Part shown: positions 33,626-42,526 of the stretch, piece after piece | Position numbering within the stretch: the stretch's first letter is position 1 | Layout of the letters: each line of letters begins with the position of its first letter | From: an uncultured Acidimicrobiales bacterium | GTDB lineage: Bacteria; Actinomycetota; Acidimicrobiia; Acidimicrobiales; SHLQ01 | Direction of reading: 5' to 3' | Assembly: GCA_938084885.1 (NCBI GenBank) | Contig: CALKGG010000019.1 | Location: 1 to 57,862, forward strand | Length of the DNA: 57,862 nt | The notes under the pieces: model-generated | Seen by the model: only the letters and a program-made list of their open reading frames with translations | The model's database searches: none | What the model was told of the DNA's origin: nothing | Translations under genes and position numbers: made by a program

Positions 33626-34934
33626 CGATTTCGCTCCAGCTGCCGAGTGAACCCGGCGTTACCGCCACGAGTTCTTCATGGCCTTCAAGGTCATTGGGGA
33701 CGGTGAAGTCCGGGTGTGATTCAGCACGTTTCAACAACGCGCTAACGGTCGAGGCCAATGGCGAGGTGAGTGCTCCCGGCAACGGTTCGCCCGTTCCGAG
33801 GCTGACATCGAGAGTCTTCTTGTAGGGGACGAAGACCGGTGGGACGACCGAATCTGCGGTCGACATTCGAGCGGTGAGCAGCTCGGACACCGCGGCGGTG
33901 ATCTCGGCCTTGGCCCGAGGGTTTCGAGGGGCGTGGTTGATAACCGGGATGATCCGCTGGCTATCGACGCCAAGTTCGCTGAGCGACAGAATTGTGCCAA
34001 TGAGGTGGCGGATGCCCCAAGCGCCGGGCTGGCCAACGACGAGGACGAGGTCGCCTTGACGTGCGGCCATTCGTGCGAGCCGATTGCGATCTTCGATATC
34101 GGCCGAGCCGGTTTCGTCGACGCCGTCGAATTCTCCGGTGATGTCACACACCGTGGCTTGGTACCGATTCATGAGCGTCGTCCAGCCCGCAGACAGCGCC
34201 CGAGCCGGAATAGACGCCCAGTCTCGTTCGTGGCGGAGGCCGAGCAACAGGTCATAGCCGCGTTCGGGGAAGGAGTGGATCGATGCCATTGCCTCAGCCT
34301 CGTTCGGGACTCCCAGTCGGTGGCTGTCCACGAATTCGAGTAGTCCAGGTACAACGTCGCGGGTGTCGTGCAACATGGCCTGGGTCGAACGCAAGGCCAT
34401 GTCGACGAGGGCGACGGGGCGCTGCGTTGGTTCGCTGGCTAGTCCCTGGGTCAACGCCATGGCGACGGTCGAGACACCCATTCCGCCAGCGCCGGTAACG
34501 GTCACGACGTGTCCGAGGTGTGATCGGGTCGGTGTTTGGCTCGAAGGCACAAACGCTGCATTGTCGCGGCCAATTGGGGCGGCGTGTTCTTCGAGTATCG
34601 AGGCGAGGTCGACACGAGTGAACTGCTCAGAAAGGACGGCTTTGGCCCCGAGGTCGCCCCAATCGCGGTCGACGAGTCCATGGTCGATGATGATCGGGCT
34701 CGCCCCAACCGATGTTGCGAGATCGAGCAGGTCGCGGTCCACGCCATTTGCCGAGGCATCGATGAGCACTGCAGAAAAGGGACGTCCGGACTCGAGCCGC
34801 GAGATGACCTCATCGACCGAGATGCACTTGATGAACTCGACCGGAAGCGACGCGTCATTGGCCCATTTGCTGACGTTTCCAAACCACTCTCGGCGGACGG
34901 GAGCAACGCCGAGAACAACGAAATGGTCTTTCAT
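33618..34934 (-). CDS. tadZ: TadZ/CpaE-type localisation protein (ParA/MinD-like)
   Basis: 438-residue protein with an N-terminal receiver-like domain (residues 1-120, lacking an obvious phospho-acceptor set) and a ParA/MinD-type ATPase-like domain. The P-loop region GAGGMGVST (148-156) lacks the lysines of a canonical KGGxGKT Walker A, as is common in TadZ, so nucleotide hydrolysis is doubtful. In other bacteria TadZ/CpaE places the Tad machine at a pole. It overlaps cpaB by 4 nt and tadA by 8 nt. Confidence 0.85.
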   Translation of the reverse strand: MKDHFVVLGVAPVRREWFGNVSKWANDASLPVEFIKCISVDEVISRLESGRPFSAVLIDASANGVDRDLLDLATSVGASPIIIDHGLVDRDWGDLGAKAVLSEQFTRVDLASILEEHAAPIGRDNAAFVPSSQTPTRSHLGHVVTVTGAGGMGVSTVAMALTQGLASEPTQRPVALVDMALRSTQAMLHDTRDVVPGLLEFVDSHRLGVPNEAEAMASIHSFPERGYDLLLGLRHERDWASIPARALSAGWTTLMNRYQATVCDITGEFDGVDETGSADIEDRNRLARMAARQGDLVLVVGQPGAWGIRHLIGTILSLSELGVDSQRIIPVINHAPRNPRAKAEITAAVSELLTARMSTADSVVPPVFVPYKKTLDVSLGTGEPLPGALTSPLASTVSALLKRAESHPDFTVPNDLEGHEELVAVTPGSLGSWSEIDD

Positions 34935-35605
34935 CCAATGACCTCCTGTGGGATGGTGACGTCGTTTGCACCGGTGACTCCAACAACGGACACATCTCCG
35001 GTAATGGCCGCGGTCACGATCGCGCTGGCGACATCGCCATTGCTCACGCCGAGCCGAAGCACGGTGTCGCTGCCCGAGAAATCATCGCCTGCGCCGTTGT
35101 CGTAGGAGAGCACGACGACCCGGTCGGCAATGAGCGTTGTCCTGGAGCCGTTGTTGTCTTCGTAGGTGGCGAGCAGTGAAACCAACTCGCCAGACGCAAT
35201 GCGTGCAGGAGCTCTGCTGGGTTCGATCTCGATTGATACCTCTGCCAATCCGGACGGAAGCGTGTCAGGGCCGCTCACTGCAATGTTTGCAACCTGGAGG
35301 AATTCGTTTTGGCCAACGGGGCCGAGCACGACCGACCCAATGATCGACTCGCTGTTGGCGACCACAAAGTTTGCGTCGTCTGCGAGACGCATTCGGACTT
35401 GCTCGACGTGTTGGGGTTCGATGACCGTCCCCGGAGCGAGTTCTTGGCGGGCGACGACAACGCTTTGGAATGTTGCGTCCTCGCCAATGCGTGACGCAAT
35501 GAGGATCGAGACGACGGCGAGCGACACAAGGAGTCCGCCAAGGACGGCTCTGCCGCTCGGAAGACGTTTCTTTACTCGCAGTACCGGCTGTTGCACATCG
35601 GTCAC
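34931..35605 (-). CDS. cpaB: CpaB/RcpC-like pilus assembly protein
   Basis: 224-residue protein, first gene of the Tad operon. One N-terminal membrane helix (about 22-41), then an SAF domain (VVVARQELAPGTVIEPQHVEQV near residue 50) and the RcpC/CpaB domain (SIEIEPSRAPARIASGELVSLLATY near 125). In diderm bacteria this protein couples to the outer-membrane secretin; here no secretin gene is found, which suits a single-membrane actinobacterium. GTG start with AGGAGG 6 nt upstream. Confidence 0.85.
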   Translation of the reverse strand: MTDVQQPVLRVKKRLPSGRAVLGGLLVSLAVVSILIASRIGEDATFQSVVVARQELAPGTVIEPQHVEQVRMRLADDANFVVANSESIIGSVVLGPVGQNEFLQVANIAVSGPDTLPSGLAEVSIEIEPSRAPARIASGELVSLLATYEDNNGSRTTLIADRVVVLSYDNGAGDDFSGSDTVLRLGVSNGDVASAIVTAAITGDVSVVGVTGANDVTIPQEVIG

Positions 35606-35688
35606 GACCGACCTCCTGGAAATTTTCGAAAGGTGCTCAAAGGCACTGAAAGAGAGTTAGATGACCATGACGTGGTACGGTGTTTGCC

Positions 35689-35916
35689 ATGACATCTGCT
35701 GACGGAGACTGGTTGTCGACCAAGGAAGCTGCATCGGCTCTGGGACTCACGCCTCGCACGCTGTACCGGTTGATTGACGAGGGACAACTTCCCGCGTACC
35801 GATTCGGCCGGGTCATTCGGCTCAAGCAAAGCGAGATTGATTCGTTTGTTTCGCAGAGCCAGATCACGCCGGGCGAACTCGAGCACCTGTATCCCGAAGC
35901 TGTCGCAACCGAGTAG
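35689..35916 (+). CDS. Small excisionase-type helix-turn-helix regulator
   Basis: 75-residue protein made almost only of a MerR-like/HTH_17 domain: WLSTKEAASALGLTPRTLYRLIDEGQLPAYR and FGRVIRLKQSEIDSFV. This is the excisionase/BldC-like class. No recombinase is nearby, so it is more likely a transcription factor. It diverges from cpaB with about 80 bp between starts, which makes the Tad operon a plausible target. The frame also allows a GTG three codons earlier; neither start has a good Shine-Dalgarno. Confidence 0.8.
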   Translation: MTSADGDWLSTKEAASALGLTPRTLYRLIDEGQLPAYRFGRVIRLKQSEIDSFVSQSQITPGELEHLYPEAVATE

Positions 35917-35921
35917 TTGCA

Positions 35922-36470
35922 TCATGAGGCCATCACCACCTGGTCGATAGCCATTGCGGGAATCGTCATGGTGTCGCCGCGACCATCGAGGCGAAGCACC
36001 AACTGATCGTTCCCTACCCGGTCGATATGACCCATGACCTTGTTGCCGCTGGCGGTGGTCACTGCGATTCGTTCGTTTGTCTCGCTATAGCGATCCAGAA
36101 TGTCGATCAGCGTCTGGCCGTTGGGTGTGGGGTCGACGTGGCGGTTGTGGCCAGCGCTCGATTCGAGCAGCCCTTCGATCGAGGCGAGACGAATGAGTAC
36201 CTGGGTGCGACTCTTTGCGGTTCGTAACACGATGGCATCTGCTCCAACTTCGACGATCGTGCCGCGTACTGCAGATTCGGTTCGAGTGAGCACCGTGACT
36301 GGGGCATGGGTCTCATAGACCTCGACGATGGTGCCGAGGAAGCTCCCACTCAGCGCATCGACGATCTGTCGGTCAGCGCGTCGAAGACGGGCGCGAGCAG
36401 TGCTGGCACGGCGTTCATCGTCGGCGAGGGCTTGTAGCTCGCGATCGAATGGGGAGAATGCAGCGGGCAC
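35922..36470 (-). CDS. Unknown protein with two Sm-like beta-barrel candidate repeats
   Basis: 182-residue protein. A helical N-terminal third (SPFDRELQALADDERRAST) is followed by two strand-rich segments of similar plan: near 62-110, VTVLTRTESAVRGTIVEVGADAI followed by VLIRLASIEGL; near 133-180, IAVTTASGNKVMGHIDRVGNDQLVL followed by MTIPAMAIDQV. The spacing (G-x-I/V-x-x-V-G-x-D-x-I/L-x-L) resembles Sm/LSm-type small barrels, but that is inference. The GTG at 36470 has GGAG upstream and is preferred to the ATG at 36584. It converges on the HTH gene (5-bp gap). Confidence 0.6.
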   Translation of the reverse strand: MPAAFSPFDRELQALADDERRASTARARLRRADRQIVDALSGSFLGTIVEVYETHAPVTVLTRTESAVRGTIVEVGADAIVLRTAKSRTQVLIRLASIEGLLESSAGHNRHVDPTPNGQTLIDILDRYSETNERIAVTTASGNKVMGHIDRVGNDQLVLRLDGRGDTMTIPAMAIDQVVMAS

Positions 36471-36637
36471 CTGACTCCAGTTCTCTAGGCGTTCCGGTCC
36501 CAATGTTGGGATGTGACGAGCGGCGTGCAAATAGGTCGCGACGCCTACGTCATTGGGGCCTTGGACTACCCAACGTCGGCGCAAGAGGCCGATGTACCCA
36601 ACGTGAGCGCCCGACCAATGTCTGGTCAGACGCTGCA

Positions 36638-37735
36638 GTGATACGCTGCATTGCAGTAAATGACATCGATTCCGCCCTGGGGTCGGTGATTGATCACCTT
36701 GTATTCGAGTATCTGTTGTCAGAACAATCCGTCACCATCCATGTTGCTGGAAATCACCTCATGGCGGGCCTCCTCGGGGAACGGGACGAATACCTGCGGG
36801 TAATCGAAGACCGTTTTCCCGCAACGTCTCTTCACGTTCGTGGCAATCAGGTAACGACCACCGGTGAGCGTGCCGTCGAGGCGAGCAAGGTCATTGAAGA
36901 GCTCGTCATCATGCTCGAAACTGGTCAACAGCTCGACAAACGAACCGTTGAACGCACCGTCGACCTCGTTGAGGCGAACGAGCGACCAAGTGAAGTGTTC
37001 AACTCAAACGTGTTTCGAACTGCAAGCGGTCGCACGATCCGGCCAAAATCGGCCGGTCAACAGCGGTACCTCGAGGCCATTGCAAACAACGTCATCACCT
37101 TCGGTATCGGCCCCGCCGGCACTGGAAAGAGCTGGCTTGCTGTTGCGATGGCGCTCCAAGCACTCCAAGCCGGACGCGTCGAACGCATCATCCTCACTCG
37201 GCCGGCGGTCGAGGCAGGCGAGCGGCTTGGCTTCCTGCCCGGAGACCTCATGCAAAAGGTCGACCCCTATCTGCGGCCGCTCTACGACGCGTTGTATGAC
37301 ATGACCGACAGCGAAGGCGTCACCCGTCTCATGGAGAAGGGAACCGTCGAGGTTGCGCCGCTCGCATTTATGCGAGGCCGAACGCTCAATAGCAGCTTCA
37401 TCATCCTCGACGAGGCACAAAACACGACTCCGGAACAGATGAAGATGTTCCTCACTCGCATCGGCTTTGGTTCGAGAGCCGTTGTAACCGGCGATATTTC
37501 CCAGGTCGACGTGCAGGGTGGCCGTACTGGTCTTGGAGGCCTCGAACGAATTCTCGGCGGTATCGACGGTCTTGGGTTTGTTCGCCTTGGTAGCAAAGAT
37601 GTTGTGCGCCACTCGATCGTGCAAGCCATCGTCGACGCCTACGAACAAGACGGCGACAGCATGGAAAAGTTACGTGGCGGCGGTTCTTCGAAACGCAGCG
37701 CTTCGCGTACAGATGATTCGCGGGAGCAGGCGTGA
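36638..37735 (+). CDS. phoH: PhoH-family ATPase
   Basis: PhoH-like RNA-associated P-loop ATPase, in actinobacteria always next to ybeY. About 365 residues. A KH-like N-terminal segment (HVRGNQVTTTGE near residue 66) precedes the RecA-like domain, with Walker A GPAGTGKS at 158-165, ILTRPAVEAGERLGFLPGD near 190, and a DEAQN Walker B in FIILDEAQNTTPEQMKMFLTR followed by VVTGDISQVD. Start is uncertain: GTG 36638 is the first suitable codon, but the protein could begin some codons later. It probably handles RNA together with YbeY. Confidence 0.92.
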   Translation: MIRCIAVNDIDSALGSVIDHLVFEYLLSEQSVTIHVAGNHLMAGLLGERDEYLRVIEDRFPATSLHVRGNQVTTTGERAVEASKVIEELVIMLETGQQLDKRTVERTVDLVEANERPSEVFNSNVFRTASGRTIRPKSAGQQRYLEAIANNVITFGIGPAGTGKSWLAVAMALQALQAGRVERIILTRPAVEAGERLGFLPGDLMQKVDPYLRPLYDALYDMTDSEGVTRLMEKGTVEVAPLAFMRGRTLNSSFIILDEAQNTTPEQMKMFLTRIGFGSRAVVTGDISQVDVQGGRTGLGGLERILGGIDGLGFVRLGSKDVVRHSIVQAIVDAYEQDGDSMEKLRGGGSSKRSASRTDDSREQA

Positions 37736-37757
37736 GTACGAACGTCATGATCGGGCG

Positions 37758-38222
37758 GTGTTGGTGACAACATCTTCGGCCCCGCAGGTGGTGGCGCTCG
37801 ACGAACAGTCCGAGCGACCAGTCACCATTGAACGCTGGGCCGACCTGGCACGGGCGGTGCTGATCGATGAGGGCCTTGGCAGCGAGTGCGAGCTCAACCT
37901 GACGTTTGTCACGACCGAAGAAATGGCCGAGCTGAACAGCGAACATATGGACAAAACCGGTCCGACCGATGTCTTGTCGTTTCCACTCGACGATGGGCCC
38001 GACGTGGCATTTGCGGGCCAGCCTCGGTTGTTAGGCGATGTCCTGATTTGTCCCGAGATCGTCGAAAAGCAAGCTCCCGGCGACCCCGACGACGAGATGG
38101 CGCTGATGGTTGTCCATGGGGTCTTGCACATCTTGGGCATGGATCATATGGAGCCAGACGACGAGGTCGAGATGAAAGCCGCCGAAGCGCGGCACTTGTC
38201 TGCGTGGCGGAAGAGCCGATGA
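37758..38222 (+). CDS. ybeY: Endoribonuclease YbeY
   Basis: Zinc-dependent single-strand RNase for 16S rRNA 3'-end maturation. 154 residues. Zinc ligands His120, His124 and His130 are in HGVLHILGMDH, the hallmark sequence. Also GPTDVLSFPLDD and LLGDVLICPEIV. The frame is open across phoH, so the real start must be a codon after its stop: GTG 37758 (or GTG 37764). It stands 10 bp before the CNNM gene. Confidence 0.94.
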   Translation: MLVTTSSAPQVVALDEQSERPVTIERWADLARAVLIDEGLGSECELNLTFVTTEEMAELNSEHMDKTGPTDVLSFPLDDGPDVAFAGQPRLLGDVLICPEIVEKQAPGDPDDEMALMVVHGVLHILGMDHMEPDDEVEMKAAEARHLSAWRKSR

Positions 38223-38231
38223 GAACATGTC

Positions 38232-39524
38232 ATGAGTGATGTCGTTGCAATCGTGATCGGCGTGGTGTTGATCGCCGTGCTCGTCGGTCTCGCAGTAGCG
38301 GAGAGCGCGCTGAACTCCATTAGCCGGTCCCGTGCTGAAGCGCTTGAGGAAGACAATGTTCCCGGTGCTGCCCAGCTGGTCGACGGACTTGAAGATCGAC
38401 GCGGGTTGATCGCCCCGATTCTGGCGCTGTCGTTGGGTTCCCAGCTGGCCCTTGGTGCCATCGTTGCGATTGTTGTCTCCGACCGGTTCGGTTCGGGATG
38501 GATTCCTGTGGCGCTCGTTGCTTTGCTCTCGCTGATGTTGATCGTGACCGAGTCGGTACCAAAGACGTGGGCACAGCGAAACATCGACCGCGCGGCTCCG
38601 CGCGCTGCGGCCCTGAGCCGGGGCGTGCTGGCCATTCTCCCCGTCAAATGGGTTCTCGGCGGGCTCGGGGGTGTGAGCGCAATGATTCTGCGACAGACCT
38701 CTGGGAGCGTGAGCGAGGTCACCTCAGAAGAAGAGATCGTGGCGATCACCGACGCAGCGGTCGCCGAGCAGGTTCTCGAAAAGGACGAGGGGCGAATCAT
38801 CCAAGAGATCCTCGAGTTCGGCGACACGATCGTTCGAGAGATCATGGTGCCGCGCCCCGACGTGCTCGCAGCGTCGAGGGAAAGCACGGTGTCGTCGGCG
38901 ATCGAGAAGATGGTCGAACGCGGCCACTCCCGTATGCCGATCTATGGCGACGACGTCGATGACGTGGTTGGCGTTGTCCACATCAAGGATCTGTTCGCTC
39001 GAGTACAGCGGGGGCGGGGCGATCACTTTGTCTCGATTGCTCAACGAGAACCAATGTTCGTGCCCGAATCCAAGCGGGCAGCGGAGTTGCTTCGCGAGCT
39101 GAAGGGGCTGCCGACCACTCTGGTCATCGTGATCGACGAATACGGTTCAATGGCCGGCATCGTCACGATGGAAGACCTAATTGAAGAGTTCATTGGGGAG
39201 ATCGTCGATGAGTTCGATGCTGTCGAAGAACCGTTGGTGGAGTCGTTGGCCAAGGACCGGTGGCGAGTCCATGGCCGCATGACAATCGATGAGTTCAACG
39301 AAATGGTCGGTGCCGAGCTTCCCGACGATGAATGGGATACGGTCGGCGGCTTGATCTTCAATGGGCTAGGGCACGTACCCGCAGTGGGGGAGTCGGTTAC
39401 CAATTCCGGTTTCGAACTCACGGTCGAAACCGTCGAGGGCCGGCGCATCACCCATGTCATTGCCGTCAAACATTCGGATCTTCCAACAACAGCAGAAGTG
39501 CACGAATCGGAGCATGCATCGTGA
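38232..39524 (+). CDS. CNNM/CorC-family membrane protein with CBS domains
   Basis: 430-residue protein. N-terminal CNNM transmembrane domain (residues 1-150, helices near 3-22, 58-82 and 93-110), then a pair of CBS motifs (VPRPDVLAAS near 205, VVGVVHIKDLF near 250, DEYGSMAGIVTMEDLIEEFIGEIVDE near 300) and a C-terminal CorC/HlyC domain (WDTVGGLIFNGLGHVP). The family transports or controls Mg2+/Co2+; older names are hemolysin C or TlyC. Overlaps era by 4 nt. In the standard position between ybeY and era. Confidence 0.92.
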   Translation: MSDVVAIVIGVVLIAVLVGLAVAESALNSISRSRAEALEEDNVPGAAQLVDGLEDRRGLIAPILALSLGSQLALGAIVAIVVSDRFGSGWIPVALVALLSLMLIVTESVPKTWAQRNIDRAAPRAAALSRGVLAILPVKWVLGGLGGVSAMILRQTSGSVSEVTSEEEIVAITDAAVAEQVLEKDEGRIIQEILEFGDTIVREIMVPRPDVLAASRESTVSSAIEKMVERGHSRMPIYGDDVDDVVGVVHIKDLFARVQRGRGDHFVSIAQREPMFVPESKRAAELLRELKGLPTTLVIVIDEYGSMAGIVTMEDLIEEFIGEIVDEFDAVEEPLVESLAKDRWRVHGRMTIDEFNEMVGAELPDDEWDTVGGLIFNGLGHVPAVGESVTNSGFELTVETVEGRRITHVIAVKHSDLPTTAEVHESEHAS

Positions 39525-40390
39525 CGAACGAGCCAGCGAAGACCGCGGCGACCTTCCGGTCTGGGTTTGTCACCCTCGTCGGGCGCCCCAACGTCGGCAA
39601 GTCCACTCTCCTCAACAAGATTTTGGGCGAGAAGGTATCGATTGTCTCCGACAAGCCCCAAACCACCCGGAGTCAGGTGCGTGGCGTGTTGCATCGAAAA
39701 GACTTGCAGCTGGTGTTTATGGATACGCCCGGAATTCACAAGCCGCGAGGCCCGCTCGGCAAGCGACTGAACGAGTCGGCCGAGTCCACAATTGGTGACG
39801 TCGACGCGGTGTGCGTGCTCGTCGATGCAACGATGCCGATTGGACCGGGCGACAAATGGGTCATCGAACGCTGCCCGAGCGACGCGATTCTCGTCGTCAA
39901 CAAGATCGACAATGCAAGCCCCGAGGAAATCCTTCGCCAACTGGGAACCGCTGGCAGTTTCGATCTCGGCTCCTATTTTCCAGTGTCGGCGGTGACTGGC
40001 GACGGCGTGGAAGACCTGGTGCAGCATTTGGCGTCCCGGATGCCACCGGGCCCGCCGTATTATCCAGAGGACATGGTCAGCGACGCCGCCGATGCGTTTT
40101 GGGTTGCCGAGCTCGTCCGTGAACAACTCCTTCGCGTCCTGCGCGACGAGATCCCGCATTCGATCGCTACGCGGGTGACCGAGATGGAGTGGCCTCACGT
40201 ACGGTGTGAAATTCTCGTTGAGCGCGATTCACAAAAGGGAATCGTGATCGGCAAGAAGGGTGCGGTTATTAAGCAGGTAGGGATTGGTGCTCGCGAGCAA
40301 TTGCGTGAAGGCACGTATCTCGACTTGCAGGTGAAGGTGGCCAAGAACTGGCAGACCGAGGTTAGTCTCCTCGAACGCTTGGGGTACTAG
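39521..40390 (+). CDS. era: GTPase Era
   Basis: Ras-like GTPase with a KH domain that helps mature 16S rRNA and 30S subunits. 289 residues. G1 GRPNVGKS at 21-28, G3 DTPG near 65, G4 NKID near 125. The KH domain has EILVERDSQKGIVIGKKGAVIKQVG near residue 240. Starts at a GTG overlapping the stop of the CNNM gene; the longer open frame to 39332 is overlap. A 91-bp gap precedes the ABC transporter genes. Confidence 0.96.
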   Translation: MTNEPAKTAATFRSGFVTLVGRPNVGKSTLLNKILGEKVSIVSDKPQTTRSQVRGVLHRKDLQLVFMDTPGIHKPRGPLGKRLNESAESTIGDVDAVCVLVDATMPIGPGDKWVIERCPSDAILVVNKIDNASPEEILRQLGTAGSFDLGSYFPVSAVTGDGVEDLVQHLASRMPPGPPYYPEDMVSDAADAFWVAELVREQLLRVLRDEIPHSIATRVTEMEWPHVRCEILVERDSQKGIVIGKKGAVIKQVGIGAREQLREGTYLDLQVKVAKNWQTEVSLLERLGY

Positions 40391-40481
40391 GACAGGTCCG
40401 TCGCCCGAGGTGAGTGGCGGTGTAGGTCGATCGTTTCACACAGAGATGTCATCTCGGCGATGCACCTGCCGATAGTTTCAG

Positions 40482-41504
40482 GTGGACTCCTCGTTGATCG
40501 TCGACCTTAAAGGCGTAACCCGTGCGTTCGGAAACGTGGTTGCGCTCGACAATCTCGACCTCCAGATTGCACCGGGAGAAGTGAGTGTGCTGCTCGGCCC
40601 CAACGGCGCCGGGAAAACAACGGCAATCCGCATGATCACCGGAGCGCTCGCCCCCGATACCGGAACGGCCAAGACCTTTGGCCTCGATCCTGCTGGCTCC
40701 GATGGGCAGGAAGTTCGTCGTCGATGTGGCGTGGTTTCTGCGAAGCCGTCGCTGTATGACCGTCTTTCTGGCTGGGACAATTTGCGCTATTCGGCCGAGC
40801 TCTACGATCTTGGCAAGGGGGAAGCGGCCGATGCTCGGATTCTGGAAGCCGCATCGCTCTTTGCGATCGAGTCGGCATTGGATCAGTTCGTCGGCGGATA
40901 TTCAACGGGAATGAAGACCCGGCTCGCGCTCGCACGAGCGGTGTTGCACAAGCCAGACCTGCTCTTGCTCGACGAGCCAACCTCGGGGCTCGACCCCGAG
41001 TCGGCACTTGCGGTTCTCGAACTCATTGGGAAGATGGCAGAGACTGGACAGTCGGTGTTGATGTGTACCCACCTTCTGCTCGAAGCCGAAGGGCTTGCCG
41101 ATGAGATCGTGGTGATGCAGGCGGGCACGAGCCTTGAGTCAGGAAGACCCGCCGAGCTCGCGCACCTGTACTGGCCGGACAAGCAGCTCCGGATTTCGGC
41201 GTCGGTTCCCGATGGCCTCGACATTTTGGCAGGTCAACCCGGTGTGCTGCAGTACGAACGTGACGGCAAAGTCGCAACGATGAGCATTCGTGACATCGAC
41301 CTCGTTCCTGGTTTTGTTGCGCTGCTCACCGATCGGAACGTGCGGATTGAAAGTGTTGTCCCAATCGAACCGTCGCTCGAAGATCTCTACTTTGCTATCC
41401 GTCGTGAGCACGGCTCGGTCGACGGCGAACTGGCGCCGCCCGGTGGTTCCTCGGGACGAGCAGCACGAAACGAACAAGGTAGCGGCCAAGCCGCTGCTGC
41501 ATAG
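40482..41504 (+). CDS. ABC transporter ATP-binding protein (exporter type)
   Basis: 340-residue ATPase. Walker A GPNGAGKT at 39-46, signature YSTGMK at 140-145 and Walker B with LLLDEPTSGLD at 161-171, then a His-loop CTHLL. About 100 residues follow the ATPase core, as in DrrA/NatA-type drug or Na+ exporters, and the last 25 residues are low complexity. GTG start with no clear Shine-Dalgarno. The permease gene begins 7 bp downstream, so these form a two-gene exporter. Substrate unknown. Confidence 0.9.
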   Translation: MDSSLIVDLKGVTRAFGNVVALDNLDLQIAPGEVSVLLGPNGAGKTTAIRMITGALAPDTGTAKTFGLDPAGSDGQEVRRRCGVVSAKPSLYDRLSGWDNLRYSAELYDLGKGEAADARILEAASLFAIESALDQFVGGYSTGMKTRLALARAVLHKPDLLLLDEPTSGLDPESALAVLELIGKMAETGQSVLMCTHLLLEAEGLADEIVVMQAGTSLESGRPAELAHLYWPDKQLRISASVPDGLDILAGQPGVLQYERDGKVATMSIRDIDLVPGFVALLTDRNVRIESVVPIEPSLEDLYFAIRREHGSVDGELAPPGGSSGRAARNEQGSGQAAAA

Positions 41505-41511
41505 GAGGATT

Positions 41512-42336
41512 GTGAACTGGTCCCGCTGTCTCACCGTTGCTCGCACCGATCTAAAGCAGCTGCTGCGAGCGAAGGACTTCTGGATGCCGATGGCCATCTT
41601 GGGTCTGTTGTTCTTCGTTATTGTTCCGGCGGCGCTGTTGTTGTTGATTACCCAGCTTGGCTCGGTCGAGGCAATCGCTGAGGTCAGCCAGACTCTTGAC
41701 GCCTTGCCTGCGGCTGCTCAGGAACAGGTCCAGGGAGCAACGCCAGAGGGCCGAACCGGGTTTGCGCTCGCGGTCTTCTTGGTGGCTCCTGTGGCGGTTG
41801 TTGTTCCGTTGACGATCTCGACCGCGGTCGGTGCAGCGACAATTGTTGGCGAGCGAGAGAAGGGAACGGGGGAGTTTTTGGCGAATTCGCCTGCAAGCGT
41901 TCAAGACATCTACATCGGCAAACTACTCGCGAGCCTCGTACCCGGCTATGTGACCACGGCGGTCGGGTTCTTTTTGTACTCGCTTGTGGTGAATATTCTC
42001 GTTGGTCCAGAGGTCGGCGGGTGGTTCTTCCCGACCGCTCAGTGGTGGGTGATGATCCTGTGGGTCCTTCCACCGTTCTTGATGATTTGTCTGAGTTTGG
42101 TACTGCGGCTCTCGGCTCGTGTGCAGTCGACCGCGGCGGCTCAACAGGCCTCTGGTCTGGTGAGCCTCCCGTTGATCGCTATTGCCTACGGGCAGTCGAC
42201 GGGTGCCTTGTTCGGTGCGACGTGGGTGCCATTTGCCCTCGGTGGAGCCGCATGGATCCTCGCGCTTGTGAGCTTGAGACGGGGTGTTCGTTCGGTTACT
42301 CGTGCTCGCCTCTTGGGGGTTGGCGCGGGCTTGTAA
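41512..42336 (+). CDS. ABC-2-type transporter permease
   Basis: 274-residue integral membrane protein with six or so hydrophobic helices. Typical ABC-2 permease loop VGEREKGTGEFLANSPASVQDIYIGKLLASL near residue 115-145. GTG start at 41512 preceded by AGGAGG 5 nt upstream, one of the best Shine-Dalgarno sequences in the window; an open frame to 41290 overlaps the ATPase gene. Resembles NatB or Yhg-type Na+/drug exporter permeases. Confidence 0.85.
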   Translation: MNWSRCLTVARTDLKQLLRAKDFWMPMAILGLLFFVIVPAALLLLITQLGSVEAIAEVSQTLDALPAAAQEQVQGATPEGRTGFALAVFLVAPVAVVVPLTISTAVGAATIVGEREKGTGEFLANSPASVQDIYIGKLLASLVPGYVTTAVGFFLYSLVVNILVGPEVGGWFFPTAQWWVMILWVLPPFLMICLSLVLRLSARVQSTAAAQQASGLVSLPLIAIAYGQSTGALFGATWVPFALGGAAWILALVSLRRGVRSVTRARLLGVGAGL

Positions 42337-42491
42337 CGTACGTGCGTGTTTGGCCCGTAATTGGCCGGTCTGAAGCGACTTGTATTGCGCGATGTCGTTC
42401 GTGGGTTTGCCGTTTGGCGAGATACTGGCCGCCCGACATTGGCCGTGAATGCGTATTGGTGAGCAAGGCTGCGCAAAAAGCGGGGATCAGG

Positions 42492-42520
42492 TTGATGATT
42501 CGGCGCTTTAGTGCTAAATT
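42492..42520 (+). promoter_or_regulatory. Sigma-70-type promoter in the long intergenic region
   Basis: TTGATG (42492-42497), a 17-bp spacer and TAAATT (42515-42520). Local DNA is AT-richer than the rest of the actinobacterial part. Transcription would start near 42527. Confidence 0.5.
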
Positions 42521-42526
42521 AATCGA

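Noticed and set aside
35689..35916. Phage excisionase gene
   Set aside because: The HTH domain is excisionase-like, but no integrase or phage gene is near; a transcription factor is more likely.
39041..40198. Long minus-strand open frame of 385 codons
   Set aside because: Antisense to the CNNM gene and era, both certain; Arg/His-rich composition typical of GC-rich shadows.
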